Positions 31,920 to 43,931 of a stretch of DNA of 64,000 nt are shown here, one piece after another. Within the stretch, counting starts at the first letter, position 1. The number at the start of each line of letters is the position of its first letter. The stretch covers positions 35,641,356-35,705,355 of the forward strand of contig OX463815.1 of the NCBI GenBank assembly GCA_949825045.1. Direction: 5' to 3'. The position numbers and the translations under genes are program-made. Origin of the DNA: Argyresthia goedartella (Eukaryota; Arthropoda; Insecta; Lepidoptera; Argyresthiidae). The notes below the pieces were generated by a model that did not search any database, was not told the DNA's origin, and saw nothing but the letters and a program-made list of their open reading frames with translations.

Positions 31920-32365
31920 TCAGATATTTATTACGGTTCGGGTGGACAGCCGATCAAATTGGAAAAAATCATAGATTGTATGATTTGTGTAATTTGGATT
32001 CGAACGTGGGTGTGAATGAATTTATTCAATTATTAGCGCATAAAGCGCACGGATATGCCGTGTGTTTAGAGGAAAAATCTAGATCGAATTGTAGAGATCG
32101 AAATGACAGACGTTTACATACGATATTCAGAGACGACGATTCGACTGAGTGTGGGCGCGAGTTATGTAGTACTTTGACATTACCTGAGATAGATGTGCGT
32201 ATTGGGAATATTGTTGTAAGGAGTTTGATTGATTCGGGGAGCGAAATCAGTGTAATAAGTCGGAGAGTATACGAAGAAGTATGCAGTCAATTGGGAAAAC
32301 CGACGGAAATACCGATTCCAAGTTTGAGAATCACAGGTGCATTTGGAGTCAGTAAGGAAAAGTAA
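31892..32365 (+). CDS. pol: Gypsy Pol, N-terminal part with aspartic protease
   Basis: Entered by the -1 frameshift at the end of gag; no ATG is needed, and a GTG at 31895 is the first in-frame alternative. The protease active-site motif LIDSGSEISVIS lies near 32227-32262, in the retropepsin DSG/DTG class. The frame ends at TAA 32363-32365, but homologous sequence continues at once in another frame. A one-base indel in the GGAAAAGTAACG stretch (about 32353-32365) therefore cuts the protease from the RT. The cut could be a real mutation or a sequencing error in the A run. Confidence 0.88.
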   Translation, partial: LVDSRGSFALRYLLRFGWTADQIGKNHRLYDLCNLDSNVGVNEFIQLLAHKAHGYAVCLEEKSRSNCRDRNDRRLHTIFRDDDSTECGRELCSTLTLPEIDVRIGNIVVRSLIDSGSEISVISRRVYEEVCSQLGKPTEIPIPSLRITGAFGVSKEK

Positions 32366-35343
32366 CGTTACCATTAACAATAGGTGAATGCGTTATCGAT
32401 ACTCCAATGCTAGTATTAACAAGGGTGCCTAAAGATTTAATTTTGGGGTTTGATTTTATACAACAGACGCGAGCGAGTTTAATGTGTGAGGGTAATAAGA
32501 GGCTAATTATACGAAGCGCCGGGCGGATGTGTGAAATACCATTAGGTACTGGCCCTAATCAGGATTTTTGCTGTTGTACAATGGAAGTACAGAACCAAGA
32601 TACCAGTAGAAATATGATAGAGGAATATGTGAATAATTCATCAATACCTGTAGAACACAAAACAAAGTTATTGCCGGTGTTAAATAAACATGCAGAGTTG
32701 TTTAGCGATAGGATAGGTCGGACAAATAAATATATACATGAGATAAAAATGAGAGATGAAACGCCTTTCGTAAAACGAAGCTATCCCATACCGTTCGCAT
32801 ATCGCGATAAAGTAACAAAACGATTGGAAGAAATGGAATTTATAGGTATTATTAGCAGGCAATCTACGGATTTCAGCAGTCCATTGACTTGTACATTAAA
32901 GAAATCAGGAGAGGTCCGTATTTTGCTAGATGCACGACAATTAAACATGGGAATGGTTGGTGAGGTTGAAACCACACCTTTAATGAGTGAGATATTGCAA
33001 TCCGGGCGCCGGATAAATTACATAGGAGTTATTGATATCAAAGATGCGTATTTTTCTATACCATTATCAGACGAATCTAAAAGATACACGGGTTTTGTAT
33101 ATCAAGGCAGAAGTTATGTTTACAACGTTTTACCTCAGGGGTTGAAAACCAGTGTGGGTTCATTTTCGAGGGCGATGGATTTAATTCTGGGGCCAGAGGT
33201 TAGGTCATATTGTTTAAATTTTGTTGACGATTTGGCAATTTTAACTGAGGGTGACTTCGAACAGCATTTGTCTCAAGTGGACACGGTTCTGAGTAAATTG
33301 AAAGACGCGGGTTTCACATGCAAACTAAAAAAATGCGAGTTTGCACAAAAAAAGGTCAAGTTATTGGGGCACATTTTGTCTACACAAGGTTTGCAGATGG
33401 ACCCGGACAAAATTGAAACACTTAAATTATATCCGTCACCCAGAACTGTCAGGCAATTGAGGGCGTTTTTGGGGTTCATAAATTACTTTAGGAGGTTTAT
33501 AAAAAATTTTGGAACGTTAACACAGCCCTTGTACAATTTATTACGGTCTGGAGTCAAGTTCGTCTGGAGTGCGCAGATGCAAAGTGCTTTTGACGAGATA
33601 AAAAACCAATTCTCAGAAAGTATAATATTGAGTCAGCCATTGGCGGGAAAAACATATTATGTTCAATGTGACGCCAGCGCTATAGGAATTGGGGGCTATG
33701 TTTATCAATTAGATGAATCGGGCCAGGAACGAATTATAGGGTTCTGTTCGCAGGCATTTAAGGGTGCTCAGACTAGATGGTCGGTCAGTGAACAGGAAAT
33801 GTATGCAGTTTTATACACTTTAAAGCGATTTGAGATATATTTGCGGGGAGAAAAAGTTATTATTAGAACTGATCATAAAAGTTTGACGTTCATTAAGTCG
33901 TGGACCTTATTAGGGGCACGCGTAACGAGGTGGATTATGTTTTTAGAGCAATTCGATTACGACATAGAATTTGTGCGAGGGACTGATAATCAAATTGCCG
34001 ACACGCTAAGCAGGCAAATAGCGGGACCTGGAGGTATGATTGACAGTACAAATGTTCAGCCGGGGATATTCTGGTTTCAGGCATCGAATACCGCAAGTGT
34101 TATTTCGAGTTTACGGGACATTGCGAGATTACAAAGCGAAGATGAGCGGTTAAATCGAATTAGTGGTTGTATCAGACGTAGCGTGGTAGATACGGGAACG
34201 AGAGGTTTTGAAAATTACAAGTTAGTAGGTGATACGTTATATTTTCACGTGCCGAAGCGGAACGTACAGTTGCTAGTAATTCCGAAATCACTACAGGAGG
34301 AACTAATTTTACACATACATGAAGAAATAGGTCACTATGGCAGATATAAAATATTAGCACTGATGAAGGACAGATATTATTTTCTTCATATGAGTAGGGT
34401 GATTAGCGCGGTGATAAGAAGTTGTGACATATGTCAAAAGGTCAAACCAAGTACTAACAATACCGTTGGTCCTTGTACACCGGTGTTGGCGGAAAAGTTG
34501 GGTGAGAAAGTTTTCTCGGACCTTTATGGGCCATTGCCCGTAGGTAAATTCGGGTATCAATATATATATGTGATTCAAGACGTGTACAGTAAGGTAATAA
34601 AATTATATCCAATGCGAAAAGCGACAGGTAGGAGCGTGCTCGCTTGTACAAAGAGATTTCATAGGGAAATACCTATCGAAACTATAATTACGGACTCAGG
34701 ACCACAGTTCATATCGAAAATTTGGGAATTTGGACTCAAACAGCTGGGGATTCGGGTCACTCATACGTCGGTGTATTGTCCAAATTCTAATAGCGTAGAA
34801 AGAGTGAATCGCGAGCTAGGTCGGCTGATTAGAACTTATTGCGGCGGAAGTAATCGTAGTTGGGTAGACGTGTTACCGGACATTCAGAATTGCTATAATA
34901 ATATCGAACACACAAGCACAGGCTTTGCGCCCAATGAGTTAGCGTTTGGTAAGCGGGAACCGTTAACTATTGACAAGGAATTAGGCGATGAATGGTTATT
35001 AGGCCATAGTGTGCGGGATACGGAACAGGTGCGAAATGTAGCGATAGAAAACTCTAAAAGTTCTAGTGAACGACGTAAGCGACAGGCGGACAAACTGCGT
35101 AAGTTAGAAGTCTATCGTATAGGTGATTATGTGAAACTTAAGACTTTTGTGCGTTCAAATAAAGAACATAAAATCATGCGGAAATTTTCGTTGTTGTATA
35201 AAGGGCCTTATGTTATTTCGGCAGTGGTATATCCTAACTGTTATACGTTAGTAGATCCGGGTTCAAATGAGATATTGGGTAACTTCAATACTATAAATAT
35301 AGCCAGGTATTATGTGAGGACGAATAAGGGCGTAGATAAATAA
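32363..35343 (+). CDS. pol: Gypsy Pol: reverse transcriptase, RNase H, integrase
   Basis: The frame is open from the indel at about 32360 (first ATG 32407, 978 residues from there). Landmarks numbered from that ATG are: RT with LPQGLKTSVGSFSR and catalytic FVDD near 272; RNase H starting QCDASAIGIGGYVYQ near 420, with TDHKSL and ADTLSR; integrase HHCC finger HIHEEIGHYG..CDICQ near 636-680; integrase core with SDLYGP (~704), TDSGPQF (~762) and SVERVNRE (~797), giving the DDE triad; then a C-terminal RKLEVYRIGDYVKLK region. All catalytic residues appear present. The RT box is FVDD rather than the commoner YIDD/YLDD. Confidence 0.95.
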
Positions 35344-35733
35344 GATAGTGTATAAAAGTTATATAATTAAGCTGTAAGCTGTAAATTTGAGTAACTACTT
35401 TGTAGATTTAAGGATCTTGCATGGTTTGGAAACAAAAACAAAAAAAAAAAAAAACAAAAAAATAAAAACAATTTGTATATATATATAGTAATACGAATTA
35501 GGATAAATTGCGGGTAAGCGAGGTTGTATAGTTAGATAGATAAATAAGATAAGACAGGAGAGAACTCAATCGAGTTGTGTAAATATTATATACATAATTG
35601 ACAGATTCATCGGTCTGTGTACATGATTTGAGATGTCCGTACATATAGAGTAGATATGTACAAAGCATGGGTAGCATAGTGGTAATGAGATCCTTGCGCC
35701 ATGTTAACTGAGATAAACAGTGTCTCAAGGTCT
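35344..35733 (+). other. Gypsy region between pol and polypurine tract
   Basis: About 390 bp of noncoding AT-rich sequence, with an A-rich low-complexity run near 35430-35470. No env-like ORF. Confidence 0.8.
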
Positions 35734-35742
35734 GGGAGGGGG
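35734..35742 (+). promoter_or_regulatory. Polypurine tract of the Gypsy element
   Basis: GGGAGGGGG, followed by one C, lies directly before the 3' LTR, the position for plus-strand priming. Confidence 0.8.
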
Positions 35743-35743
35743 C

Positions 35744-37968
35744 TGTAATGGTACACGAGGTTCGGTACATTTGATACTTCATTCTGCGTGGTAGAGAGCT
35801 AGCCCAACGCCGCGCTGTTTGAATACGAGAATCGGTTCAGATAACGTTTGGGGGTTTTGCGTAGCTTACTGGCAAAGTTTGCAAAAAAAAAAGACGCGTG
35901 GGTTCATTCGTGGAATTTCAGTTCAGGTCAAGTTTTTTGTCGCATTCCTGCGAGATGTGTAGAGATCAGAGCCGATTTGGCTGCGCGTTGAATAAAATTA
36001 TGAATAACTAAATAATGAAAGGTTATTATGGAACGATACGGAGAAAGCTATTATGTTGATTGCAAATACACAGTTGCGATTGAGGTATGATATGGAGAGT
36101 CTGACACCGCTAGTTTGGATAGCAATCTAGTGGTCTTGCTACGCGCGTCTAGCGGTCGGGTAATGCTTAATTAATCGCAACAAGCTTTTATTGGTCAGCG
36201 ATCAACAGATTCTGTGTATCGGCAGTACCAAATGATTTGAGTGATCACCTACGGTTGATCATAGTGAATATGCGTACACACAATTTGTAGAACGGCGGAT
36301 CTGCATGGCATGGTTGAAATTAGACCCTGTGTAGTTAGTGATAAGAAGCTTCGCTTGGGCAGAGCGTTTCGCAAAGGACGCCATTTTTTTTCAGACATGT
36401 GAGGTCTATAAATACGAGAGCAAGAGAGGGGAGGGCATTCAGTCTCAGCGTCTAGCTACTGTGACAGTCGTCCTTCACGAGTTCTAAACAGTTTTGTCTG
36501 CCGTGTTACGCGTCAGAACTATACGAATTTGTGATTGCGGAGTTTCAGTGGGTTTTCGTGAGTGTCTGAAGCGCCGAGATATACCTCGGTTCCTACCTTT
36601 ATATCAACCTACCCCAAATTCCAAAACTATCCTTGGGTCGTTAGAAAAGAACTTTTAAGTCAATTTATCTGAGTCTGAGTCTGGGCTTGGAGCGACCCTA
36701 AATTCCTTTTTCCTTCACCATAGGGTTCCTGGATTGGCTCTTAGGATATTCGCGGGCTAATCCTCTCCTCATTCCCATCGAGTAGCGAGCTTTGAAATTC
36801 CCACACACACAGTCGTTAAACATTCAAGCACATTCAAATCAAACTCAACCATTTTCGAGTGGTGTCGATAATGGACGTGGTATAACACTATGTTTTTAGA
36901 CTAGGCTAGACAGGAGTTTAGTTGCGGCTAAACCTAGGTTGGCAGGGCATAGGGAGACTGTTTGATCGATGAGGTTCCGCGGATGGAAATAACAAATTCA
37001 GAACAAAGTTAAACCGGTGTCAACACAGATAACAAATCCTGTTGATATTTTGACATTTGAGTGTTGTCGGGGACGCGCGAAGAGATCAATTTACAGTCTA
37101 AAGTTCATTGTTTAGGTCCGGGTAGGTGTTTTGCATTGCCTTGAGTCAGGTTGGATTCAAGTTGCATTTTTAAATTAAATGTAAATTCGCAGGAGATCTA
37201 ATGTGTAAGCTGAGTCGGTATATATGATTAGGCTCAGCCCAGGACGTGCTGCGGCTAGTGGAATTCATAGTTCGGTATTTATCGAACTATGCACTTCGCT
37301 ATGGTGTGGATTAGATCTCCTAAAACAAAAATGCTTGCGTTTCGATAACATCCAGCTCAAATTGCGCAGAGTTGAAGGTTTCAAAACGTTACGGACCTTT
37401 TGAGGTAACCGCTAGTTCAGAACCCATTTCGGAACTCAAATCGCAATTGTGTAAACCGGTCTTTTCGGATCGTTATTGCCGTGAACCAAATATATAATTG
37501 GAACCACCACAAGCCGCTACTAGCGAGCACATGAAATATCATTGAGTACTCACGTCGTAAAACTACGACGGATATCTATACGATATCACAAACAAATAAT
37601 ATAAACCACTAAAACTAAAACTAAAACAAAAGATGTTCCAATGCGCTCATATGTACAAAAACCAGATGGTGCCATCACATAAAATATAACAACGATCGTT
37701 TTGGCGCAATACACCGCTGACTGATGCGAATTACCGGCTCGCGGACATATATGCTTTCTCTGTCTAACTAGAAACTGTAACTTCCTGAACCAAATTTCGT
37801 TCGACTATTGTACGCCTAACGGATTTCTCGACGAACGAGAAATTCAGACTTATCATTCTTACTTACAAAACTTACAGCCGAATCGGGTCCTCTCATTTTG
37901 GGATAGATAGAATAGACGATCATAGCTACTGATAGCGGCGGCTCCGACCTTGGCCTGGTGCCGGTACA
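35744..37968 (+). repeat. Gypsy 3' LTR (2,225 bp)
   Basis: Starts TGTAATGGTACACGAGG and ends GGTGCCGGTACA. It lacks about 10 bp present in the 5' LTR near 30270 (ACTGTGGTCGATC region) but is otherwise nearly identical. Confidence 0.95.
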
Positions 37969-37990
37969 GGGTTTCCAAACGGATTCGCAT
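37969..37990 (-). pseudogene. 5' end of the gag-like ORF, beyond the Gypsy insertion
   Basis: The minus-strand ATG at 37988-37990 opens a frame (MRIRLET) that runs, across the insertion and with one copy of the target duplication removed, in register into the frame at 28409-28194. A stop lies just upstream, so this could be the true start or an exon edge. Confidence 0.55.
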
Positions 37991-38639
37991 CTCATATTAA
38001 AGTTCCGCTTTATTCAAGTGGGATACCTTCAAGGCATTTCAAGCATTGCACTGAAGTAAGTATCTAGCTACATATGAAATAATACAAACCTATGCGGTAA
38101 TCCATACCTACGGTAGTAATCAAGAAAGAGAAAAATAGAATCTAGGTCGAAAGAGTTAGCCAAAGAGATCCGATTTAGGCACTAGAGAGTGAGTTTTTAG
38201 AAATTATAGAATGGAAAAACTTGTATAAAATAAAACCCATGTTGGAGCCATTAGTTGCCTGGAGACACCGGTGGGCAGTAGGGTAACGTGGCTTGCGAAG
38301 CGCCGCCCAGGAGTCACCGATGGGCAGTAAGTCCAACGACTAAACTAGGCCGCGCTGCAATGTGCGGATAACCCAGGTGAAGTAGGACGCACAAAAGGGG
38401 CTTCTTCCTCTAGCAGGCTCGGGAATCTGGCCACTTAGTTCTTATCACTTCAGAGATTTGTAGAGGAAATACCACATTCTTAGTTTTTCCAGTCTAAAGA
38501 AAACTGTTTTTGCTTCCCATCTTCCAAAGTTCAAACATGTTTTTCGATTTTGAATTCGACGTTATTCCACCCAAGGGGCCAGCGAGAGCCATAGATGAAT
38601 ACTATATGAAGCGTATGAAAAAACAGATCAAATAGCTTA
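37991..38639. other. Unassigned stretch right of the Gypsy element
   Basis: No supported gene. It contains two partial repeats of a GGAG..CACCG(G/A)TGGGCAGTA motif near 38260 and 38310. It may hold the upstream region of the broken gag-like ORF. Confidence 0.35.
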
Positions 38640-41060
38640 CTGTCGAAAACAAATGCTGTCAAAGATGTAGACAATAACAAAATTCTTCTTTACATAAGTC
38701 GATAATCACCGAGGAACTTGGAACATAGTCCTCGGTGATTTTAACGCAAAGGTCGGACCGAGGCAAGAAATGCACAGTCAAGACATAATGGGTCCACACG
38801 GGCTAGGTTCCCACTTGCTCCAGTTTGCTTTTGACCAAAGCCTCAGAATAAGTAACAGCTTCTTCTAAAAAACACCACAACGTCGCTGGACATGGATTTC
38901 AATAGATAAACAGACTAAAAACTAAATAGATTTTGTAATAGCCTCAAAACAAACCATAATCAAAAATGTATCCGTTATTAATAAATTCAAGTATATCTCC
39001 GACCATAGGCAAAACTTATTTAAATAAAAAATTAAAAACCTCACCAAATCAACATTAATCAACAACAACGAAGAATACAATTAAGAACTTAAAAATCATT
39101 TCAAATACCTAACATTAGACATAGAAGATCCGGAAACCCTTTACGACAATATTAAGAATTCAATAGATAAAGCGTGTAAAACTATAAAACAACCTAGAAT
39201 ATACAACAATAAATTGACAGCTCTTATAAATTAAATGAATCCCAACCAAAATGCTCCTCAGGTTATTATTTATTGGACCGCAGAGTGAAACGTTACCTGA
39301 TAAAAACAGCAATAGTAAACAACCGATCGCTCTTAACAGCCAAACAAGGCATTTGGAACAACAAAACATGGATCACAAGCTTAATGGATGAACAAGGCAC
39401 AAAACAGGGAAGCAGGCACAAAATCATGGACATTTCTACTAAATTCTATAAAAACTTCTTTTCTGATCCATCAAAATCGTCCTACTCCAGATACCATCTC
39501 CTCAATAAGTGGCCTTGAAGTCCATCGTGCTTTGTCGAGTATGAAGTACGGTAAAAGTCCAGGAGAAGATGGTATAAAGACGGAGGCACTAAAGGCGGGA
39601 AAACAAGTTCTGCTACCCCATTTAACGAACCTTTTTAACTCAATTTTTTACACCGGCAAACTTTCAAAACGATTTTGTCACTCTAATTGCTCTATAATCT
39701 TGTTTCACAAAAAAGGTGACAAATCTGATATAGCAAATTACAGGCCAATTAGTTTGATATCACACATTTATAAAATATTTATAAAAACCATAGAGTCGCG
39801 TATAACCGGTCAATTGGACCGTGAACCACCCCCCGAGCAAGCGAGATTCTGACCTGGATTTTCTACTACGGATCATCTCCAAACCCTGAACCAGATTGTT
39901 GAAAAACATCAAGAATACAATAAAGGCTTTTGTAGACTATTCGAAAGCATTCGATAGTCTTGCACACTCCTCAATTTTTACTTCTTTGCTTAATCAAAAT
40001 ATAGATCCTGCTTAACATATTAAGATCAGTTTACAACAACAGTAAAGCAGATGATAAACTTAAATTTCCGGGACCCATATTTGTCATAGAAAAGTGCGTG
40101 AAACAAGGCGATCCCTTGTCTCCGAAACTGTTCACTAGCACCCTTAAAGCAGTCTTCAAAACCTTAACAGCTTCATGGCAAGATAAAAACATTATTGTTG
40201 GCAAGGGAAGGCTACACAACCTTCAGACAAATAATGTTCGCCTACGATATTGTACTGTTCGCTTCAACAGCTACAAAATTTCCAACTATGCTAAAGGAAC
40301 TAAGCACGGCGAGCCTTGGAGTTGAACTGAAGATGAATAGGTCAAAATCTCAACTGGTGACCAAAGGCGCAAAGCGTAAGGTAGTTATTGATGAGAAGGA
40401 GATACAATACGTCGACGAAAACACCTACTTAGGCCAGACAGCCTCCTTCGAAAACTGGCATCAACAGACATGGAAATCAATCGTCGTGTTTCTAACGCCT
40501 GGAAGAGTTTCTGGTCCATGAAGGAGCTAATGAAGGGCAACCTACCATTGACCCTGAAGCGCAAACTTGTCGACGTGTGTATTTAGCCCATCCTAACCTA
40601 CGGCACACAAACGTGGTCCTTGACCGAACATCAAAAGTCCATGCTCAAGGTTTGCCAACGAGCAATGGAGCGCTGCATCTTGGGTGAGAAACGAACTGAT
40701 CGCATTAAAAACACTGTACTGCGATCTAAAACTGGCATAGTCGATGTGGGCATGCAGACCGCCAAACTAAAATGGCCATGTGTGTCGAATGCATCCAGTC
40801 AGATGGTCAAAGATAGCTACTGAATGGGTGCCTACAGATGGACACCCAGAAGAGGAAGGGCCAGAAGAAGATGGCGGGACGATCTGGACAAGTTCCAACC
40901 AGAGTGGTTCGATTTTGCGGATACCAGAGATGTGTGGGCTCGAACCAGGGAGGACATTTGCACAGCAGTGGGATACTGCTGGGAAATTGTTAATTGTCAT
41001 AGTTATGCTATCTGTCTCTGAAAAAGTTGCTTCATGTATAAAAAGGCTCAACCAGTCCTC
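38640..41060 (+). pseudogene. RTE-type LINE, copy 1, degenerate
   Basis: The endonuclease part near 38730-39000 shows LGDFNAKVG, then an RRWTW-like and a SDHRQ block, with stops. The RT part shows YGKSPGEDGIKTEALKAGK, KKGDKSDIANYRPISLISH and VKQGDPLSPKLF; the FADD box reads FAYDIVLF, so an active-site Asp is lost. The C-terminal region has PILTYGTQTWSLTEHQK and a GRARRRWRDDLDKF block, typical of RTE/BovB-like elements. Many frameshifts and stops break the ORF (for example TGA after EQARF near 39851). The 5' end of the endonuclease is missing. From 39149 onward it is duplicated at 49264. Confidence 0.88.
38704..38740. other. 12-bp perfect inverted repeat in the RTE endonuclease
   Basis: AATCACCGAGGA (38704-38715) is the exact reverse complement of TCCTCGGTGATT (38729-38740). 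The right arm encodes the conserved LGDF. Confidence 0.9.
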
Positions 41061-42739
41061 AATTCAATCAAGCCTTGCTCGTGGGACGCCGCCATGGGTA
41101 GTCGTGTGATAATGTTATCTATCAGTTAACCTTGTTCAGTAATCATCGCCGCGGTGGAATATGTAATTCTCAGTTTAATTTCATTTTTCTTTGGAATGGG
41201 GCGTTCGCCGCCATTCATTCATGGTCATCGGATCGGACGGATCCACGTACGGCGCTCATCTGGGAGATGGCATTCGCGTGCCACGAGGTGGCGCTTCCCC
41301 CTTCAACATCCATTATCAATTTAGGCTCCTGGAACCTACGAATCATCGATCAGATAACGACGCACACACACTAAATTAAAATGGCGCGACCCTGTGTGAA
41401 TTTTCATTGGTTTTGGAGTTCATTACCAAGCATTAAGGTTGAAAATTAGATAGTAATTTATTTACCCGAGTCTTATAAAGGTATACATAAGTGACGGAAG
41501 AAGAGTCGTGTTTTTTTGAAGTGGCTGTGGTTATCATATAAATTGAAACATAATATGGAAATCTTCGTACCTTGGCAACCCTTTGTGTATCGGGTACGTC
41601 ACTATGTACGTATAACTTAGCACAGAAAATGCCCGTCGACCCTATATTATATGATGGTAACATAATTACATGCAGCGAGAAGGCCAAACGAAGTTAAGAT
41701 TAGAAAAGACACCTTCACTGTAGCACTTAAAACTTTGTTAAAATTACCAGCTTAAACGTTTAGAAATATTTAATTTGCTCAGCTGTTAACAAACTCTGTT
41801 TCACGCTCGCTTCTCGAAACAAAACTTTAACAATATGGACATGTCATGTATATTTTAATTTAATATTTGTAAGCCCTTAGGGTAGAGTGTGGTAAGAAGT
41901 ACATATTTATTTATTAACACAGCTGTGTTTCCACTTTCAGAGAAATAAACTTCTTGTATTCTTGTGTTCACGTAAAACTTTTTAATTAGTTTGTCATAAA
42001 ACAATGAATAATTTAACTATTAGGTCTACTCTAGTCTACGTATATAGTCCTTACTATGTTTTAGTCTAGACTAAATTCAGGAAAAATGCTTTAACATGTA
42101 TAACTATATATATAATACGTAATAATTTAATGAAAGCTTTACAGATTCTGTTTGAACAACTTATAAAGAAACACACTTATTTTTCTTTTTTTAAATTACA
42201 CTTGCTACGTGCTACGAAAAAAAAGGGGTTTTTTTTGGAGTAAATACTCCACCATGAAGTCATCTACAGATTTGATTTTTGGGTTAACGTTTATTGAGTA
42301 TTTGATTCAGACTCTCACTAAACGAAAACGCGATTGGATGAAATTTTCTCGATAGAATTTAATTACGAAAATACCTCTAAATTGTTTTAATTTTCCTGCA
42401 ATTCTGACATCCTAACTAATTTCATTGTGGAACTGCGTTCAAAATGTAGATGTTATGTATTCGTAAAATCTCCTTAAAAAACTTTTTAACAAAATAGCGT
42501 AGTTTATTTTTAAACAATTTTTCTGTGGGTTAGCGCTACGTTATGACACTTTTTCCCGATTCCGTCCCTCTCACACTGCGGGTCTTTCCGCCTAAAGTAA
42601 CGGGGACCTTTGCACGGACGAGGTATCGCCTTAACTTAACTTAACTTACACTCCCACTGCAGGGAAAAGGCCTCACCGTTTTGAGCCCACACAACTCTAG
42701 CTAAAGCTTTATTCAAACTTACACTCAATATTTTTTATT
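41061..42739. other. Noncoding stretch of duplication unit 1
   Basis: GC-richer near 41140-41370, then AT-rich. A CACTCCCACTGCAGGG..AAGGCCTC block near 42648-42675 resembles a common lepidopteran repeat tail and follows a short (TTAAC)n run. No gene supported. Confidence 0.4.
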
Positions 42740-42840
42740 AGGGTTCCGTACCCGAAGGATAAAAACGGGACCCTATTACTAAGACTCCGCTGTCCGTCTG
42801 TCTTTCTGTCCGTCTGTCACCTGGCTGTATATCATGAACC
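42740..42840 (+). repeat. GGGTTCCGTACC-type repeat, unit 1 copy
   Basis: Starts AGGGTTCCGTACCCG, continues ACGGGACCC and GTCCGTCTGTCTTTC. Related to 2652-2758; duplicated at 52852. Confidence 0.6.
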
Positions 42841-42960
42841 GTGAAAGTAAGACAGTGTAAATTTTCTCAAATGATATATTACTGAAGACGCTTTAAAAAA
42901 ATTACTAAAAACAGAATAAAATAAATACACATTTAAGGGGGCTCCATACATTAATTATTT

Positions 42961-43085
42961 CGATACTACATACAAACTTATGAATGCACCTGGTTACTTA
43001 CATGGAGTGTGAAAGTAGCCGCACCAATAACTTTGTAAACAACATTTTGCTATGTAAAATCCAAACTATTCACTCCACACCATCC
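42961..43085 (-). repeat. Diverged dispersed repeat, copy 4
   Basis: The minus strand shares CAAAATGTTGTTTACAAAGT and AACCAGGTGCATTCATAAG with the copies at 1585-1995 and 4755-4962. Duplicated at 53073-53197. Confidence 0.6.
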
Positions 43086-43931
43086 CTACGGTGGTACGGA
43101 ACCGTTCGTGCGCGAGTTTGACTCGCAATTGACCTTTTATTATTATTTAGGTAACAAACAGTCAGTTACTTAATATAGTTTGATTGTATTAACTGAATGT
43201 ATTTACGGTAAGATAATTTATCTGTAATCGATAAATGTTCTTACCCTAAATACAACATCGTTGAGTTGTGAAAATATTCATGCATGTTTACCTATAGTTA
43301 AGTTATATATGCTCAATATATCTGTGCTGACGACGCGTTAAAAGAAACTGAAAAGTAAAAGGACTAGTGCACGTGAAAAGTGGCACTTTCACTTTTTTTA
43401 CTGGCATCTCAAATGCATCATTTTCAAGAGTACCAACATCGAAATTATGTTTCTCCAATGTCATACGACGAGTTTGAGACTACTTTCACCAAGGAGCACA
43501 GGGGATCTGTTTTTGTACATTAGTAAGGATTCTAAGAATTTCAAAACCTGCTACAACCTCAAAAATAAGTTTGTATTTTTAACAGATGTTGCCCATCATT
43601 TTTTATCAACTTACTGTTTCCGAGCCCTGAAATACACGTCTACAATTCAGAAACTGACTGTGGTTAACTAGAAAATTAAATTTGACGTTATTGACAGTAT
43701 TTGGCAAATCTGACCGAGGACATTGAGCATTTAAACCAATTTTCTCGGTCACTTCTTACGTCTCCTCGTGAATAAATATGCCACTCGTTGGAATTACCTA
43801 ATTTCCGGACTTGTGGCATAAATAGTAATTTTGGTATTATTGACACATTTTTAAGAAATCTTTCGAATTAGTCTTGACTCTTTTTGTACAACAATACAAA
43901 ACTGGAAGCTATTAAAGGATTTGGTAAGACG
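43086..43931. other. Unassigned AT-rich stretch of unit 1
   Basis: Contains the splice point (43306) where unit 1 lacks 1.78 kb present in unit 2. The 74-residue open frame at 43447-43671 is identical in unit 2 but has no motif, and no gene is claimed. Confidence 0.4.

Larger units (their letters stand above)
28410..37968 (+). mobile_element. Ty3/Gypsy LTR retrotransposon with 2.2-kb LTRs, nearly intact
   Basis: The 9,559-bp element has LTRs at 28410-30645 and 35744-37968 that differ by about ten substitutions plus small indels (roughly 99.5% identity outside a ~10-bp deletion), so it is young. Order: 5' LTR, primer site, gag, -1 frameshift site, protease, RT, RNase H, integrase, polypurine tract, 3' LTR. 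That order (RT-RH before IN) is Ty3/Gypsy. There is no env ORF. The 5' LTR starts TC where the 3' LTR starts TG. Flanking GGGC (28406-28409) and GGGT (37969-37972) look like a 4-bp target duplication with one change. The insertion lies antisense in an older gag-like frame. Confidence 0.95.

Noticed and set aside
35498..35782. Minus-strand frame near the Gypsy 3' LTR as an env or accessory gene
   Set aside because: Antisense, crosses the LTR border, low complexity, no signal peptide or known motif.
41132..41379. GC-richer block after RTE copy 1 as a host exon
   Set aside because: No splice-consistent frame or protein motif; duplicated with the surrounding repeats.
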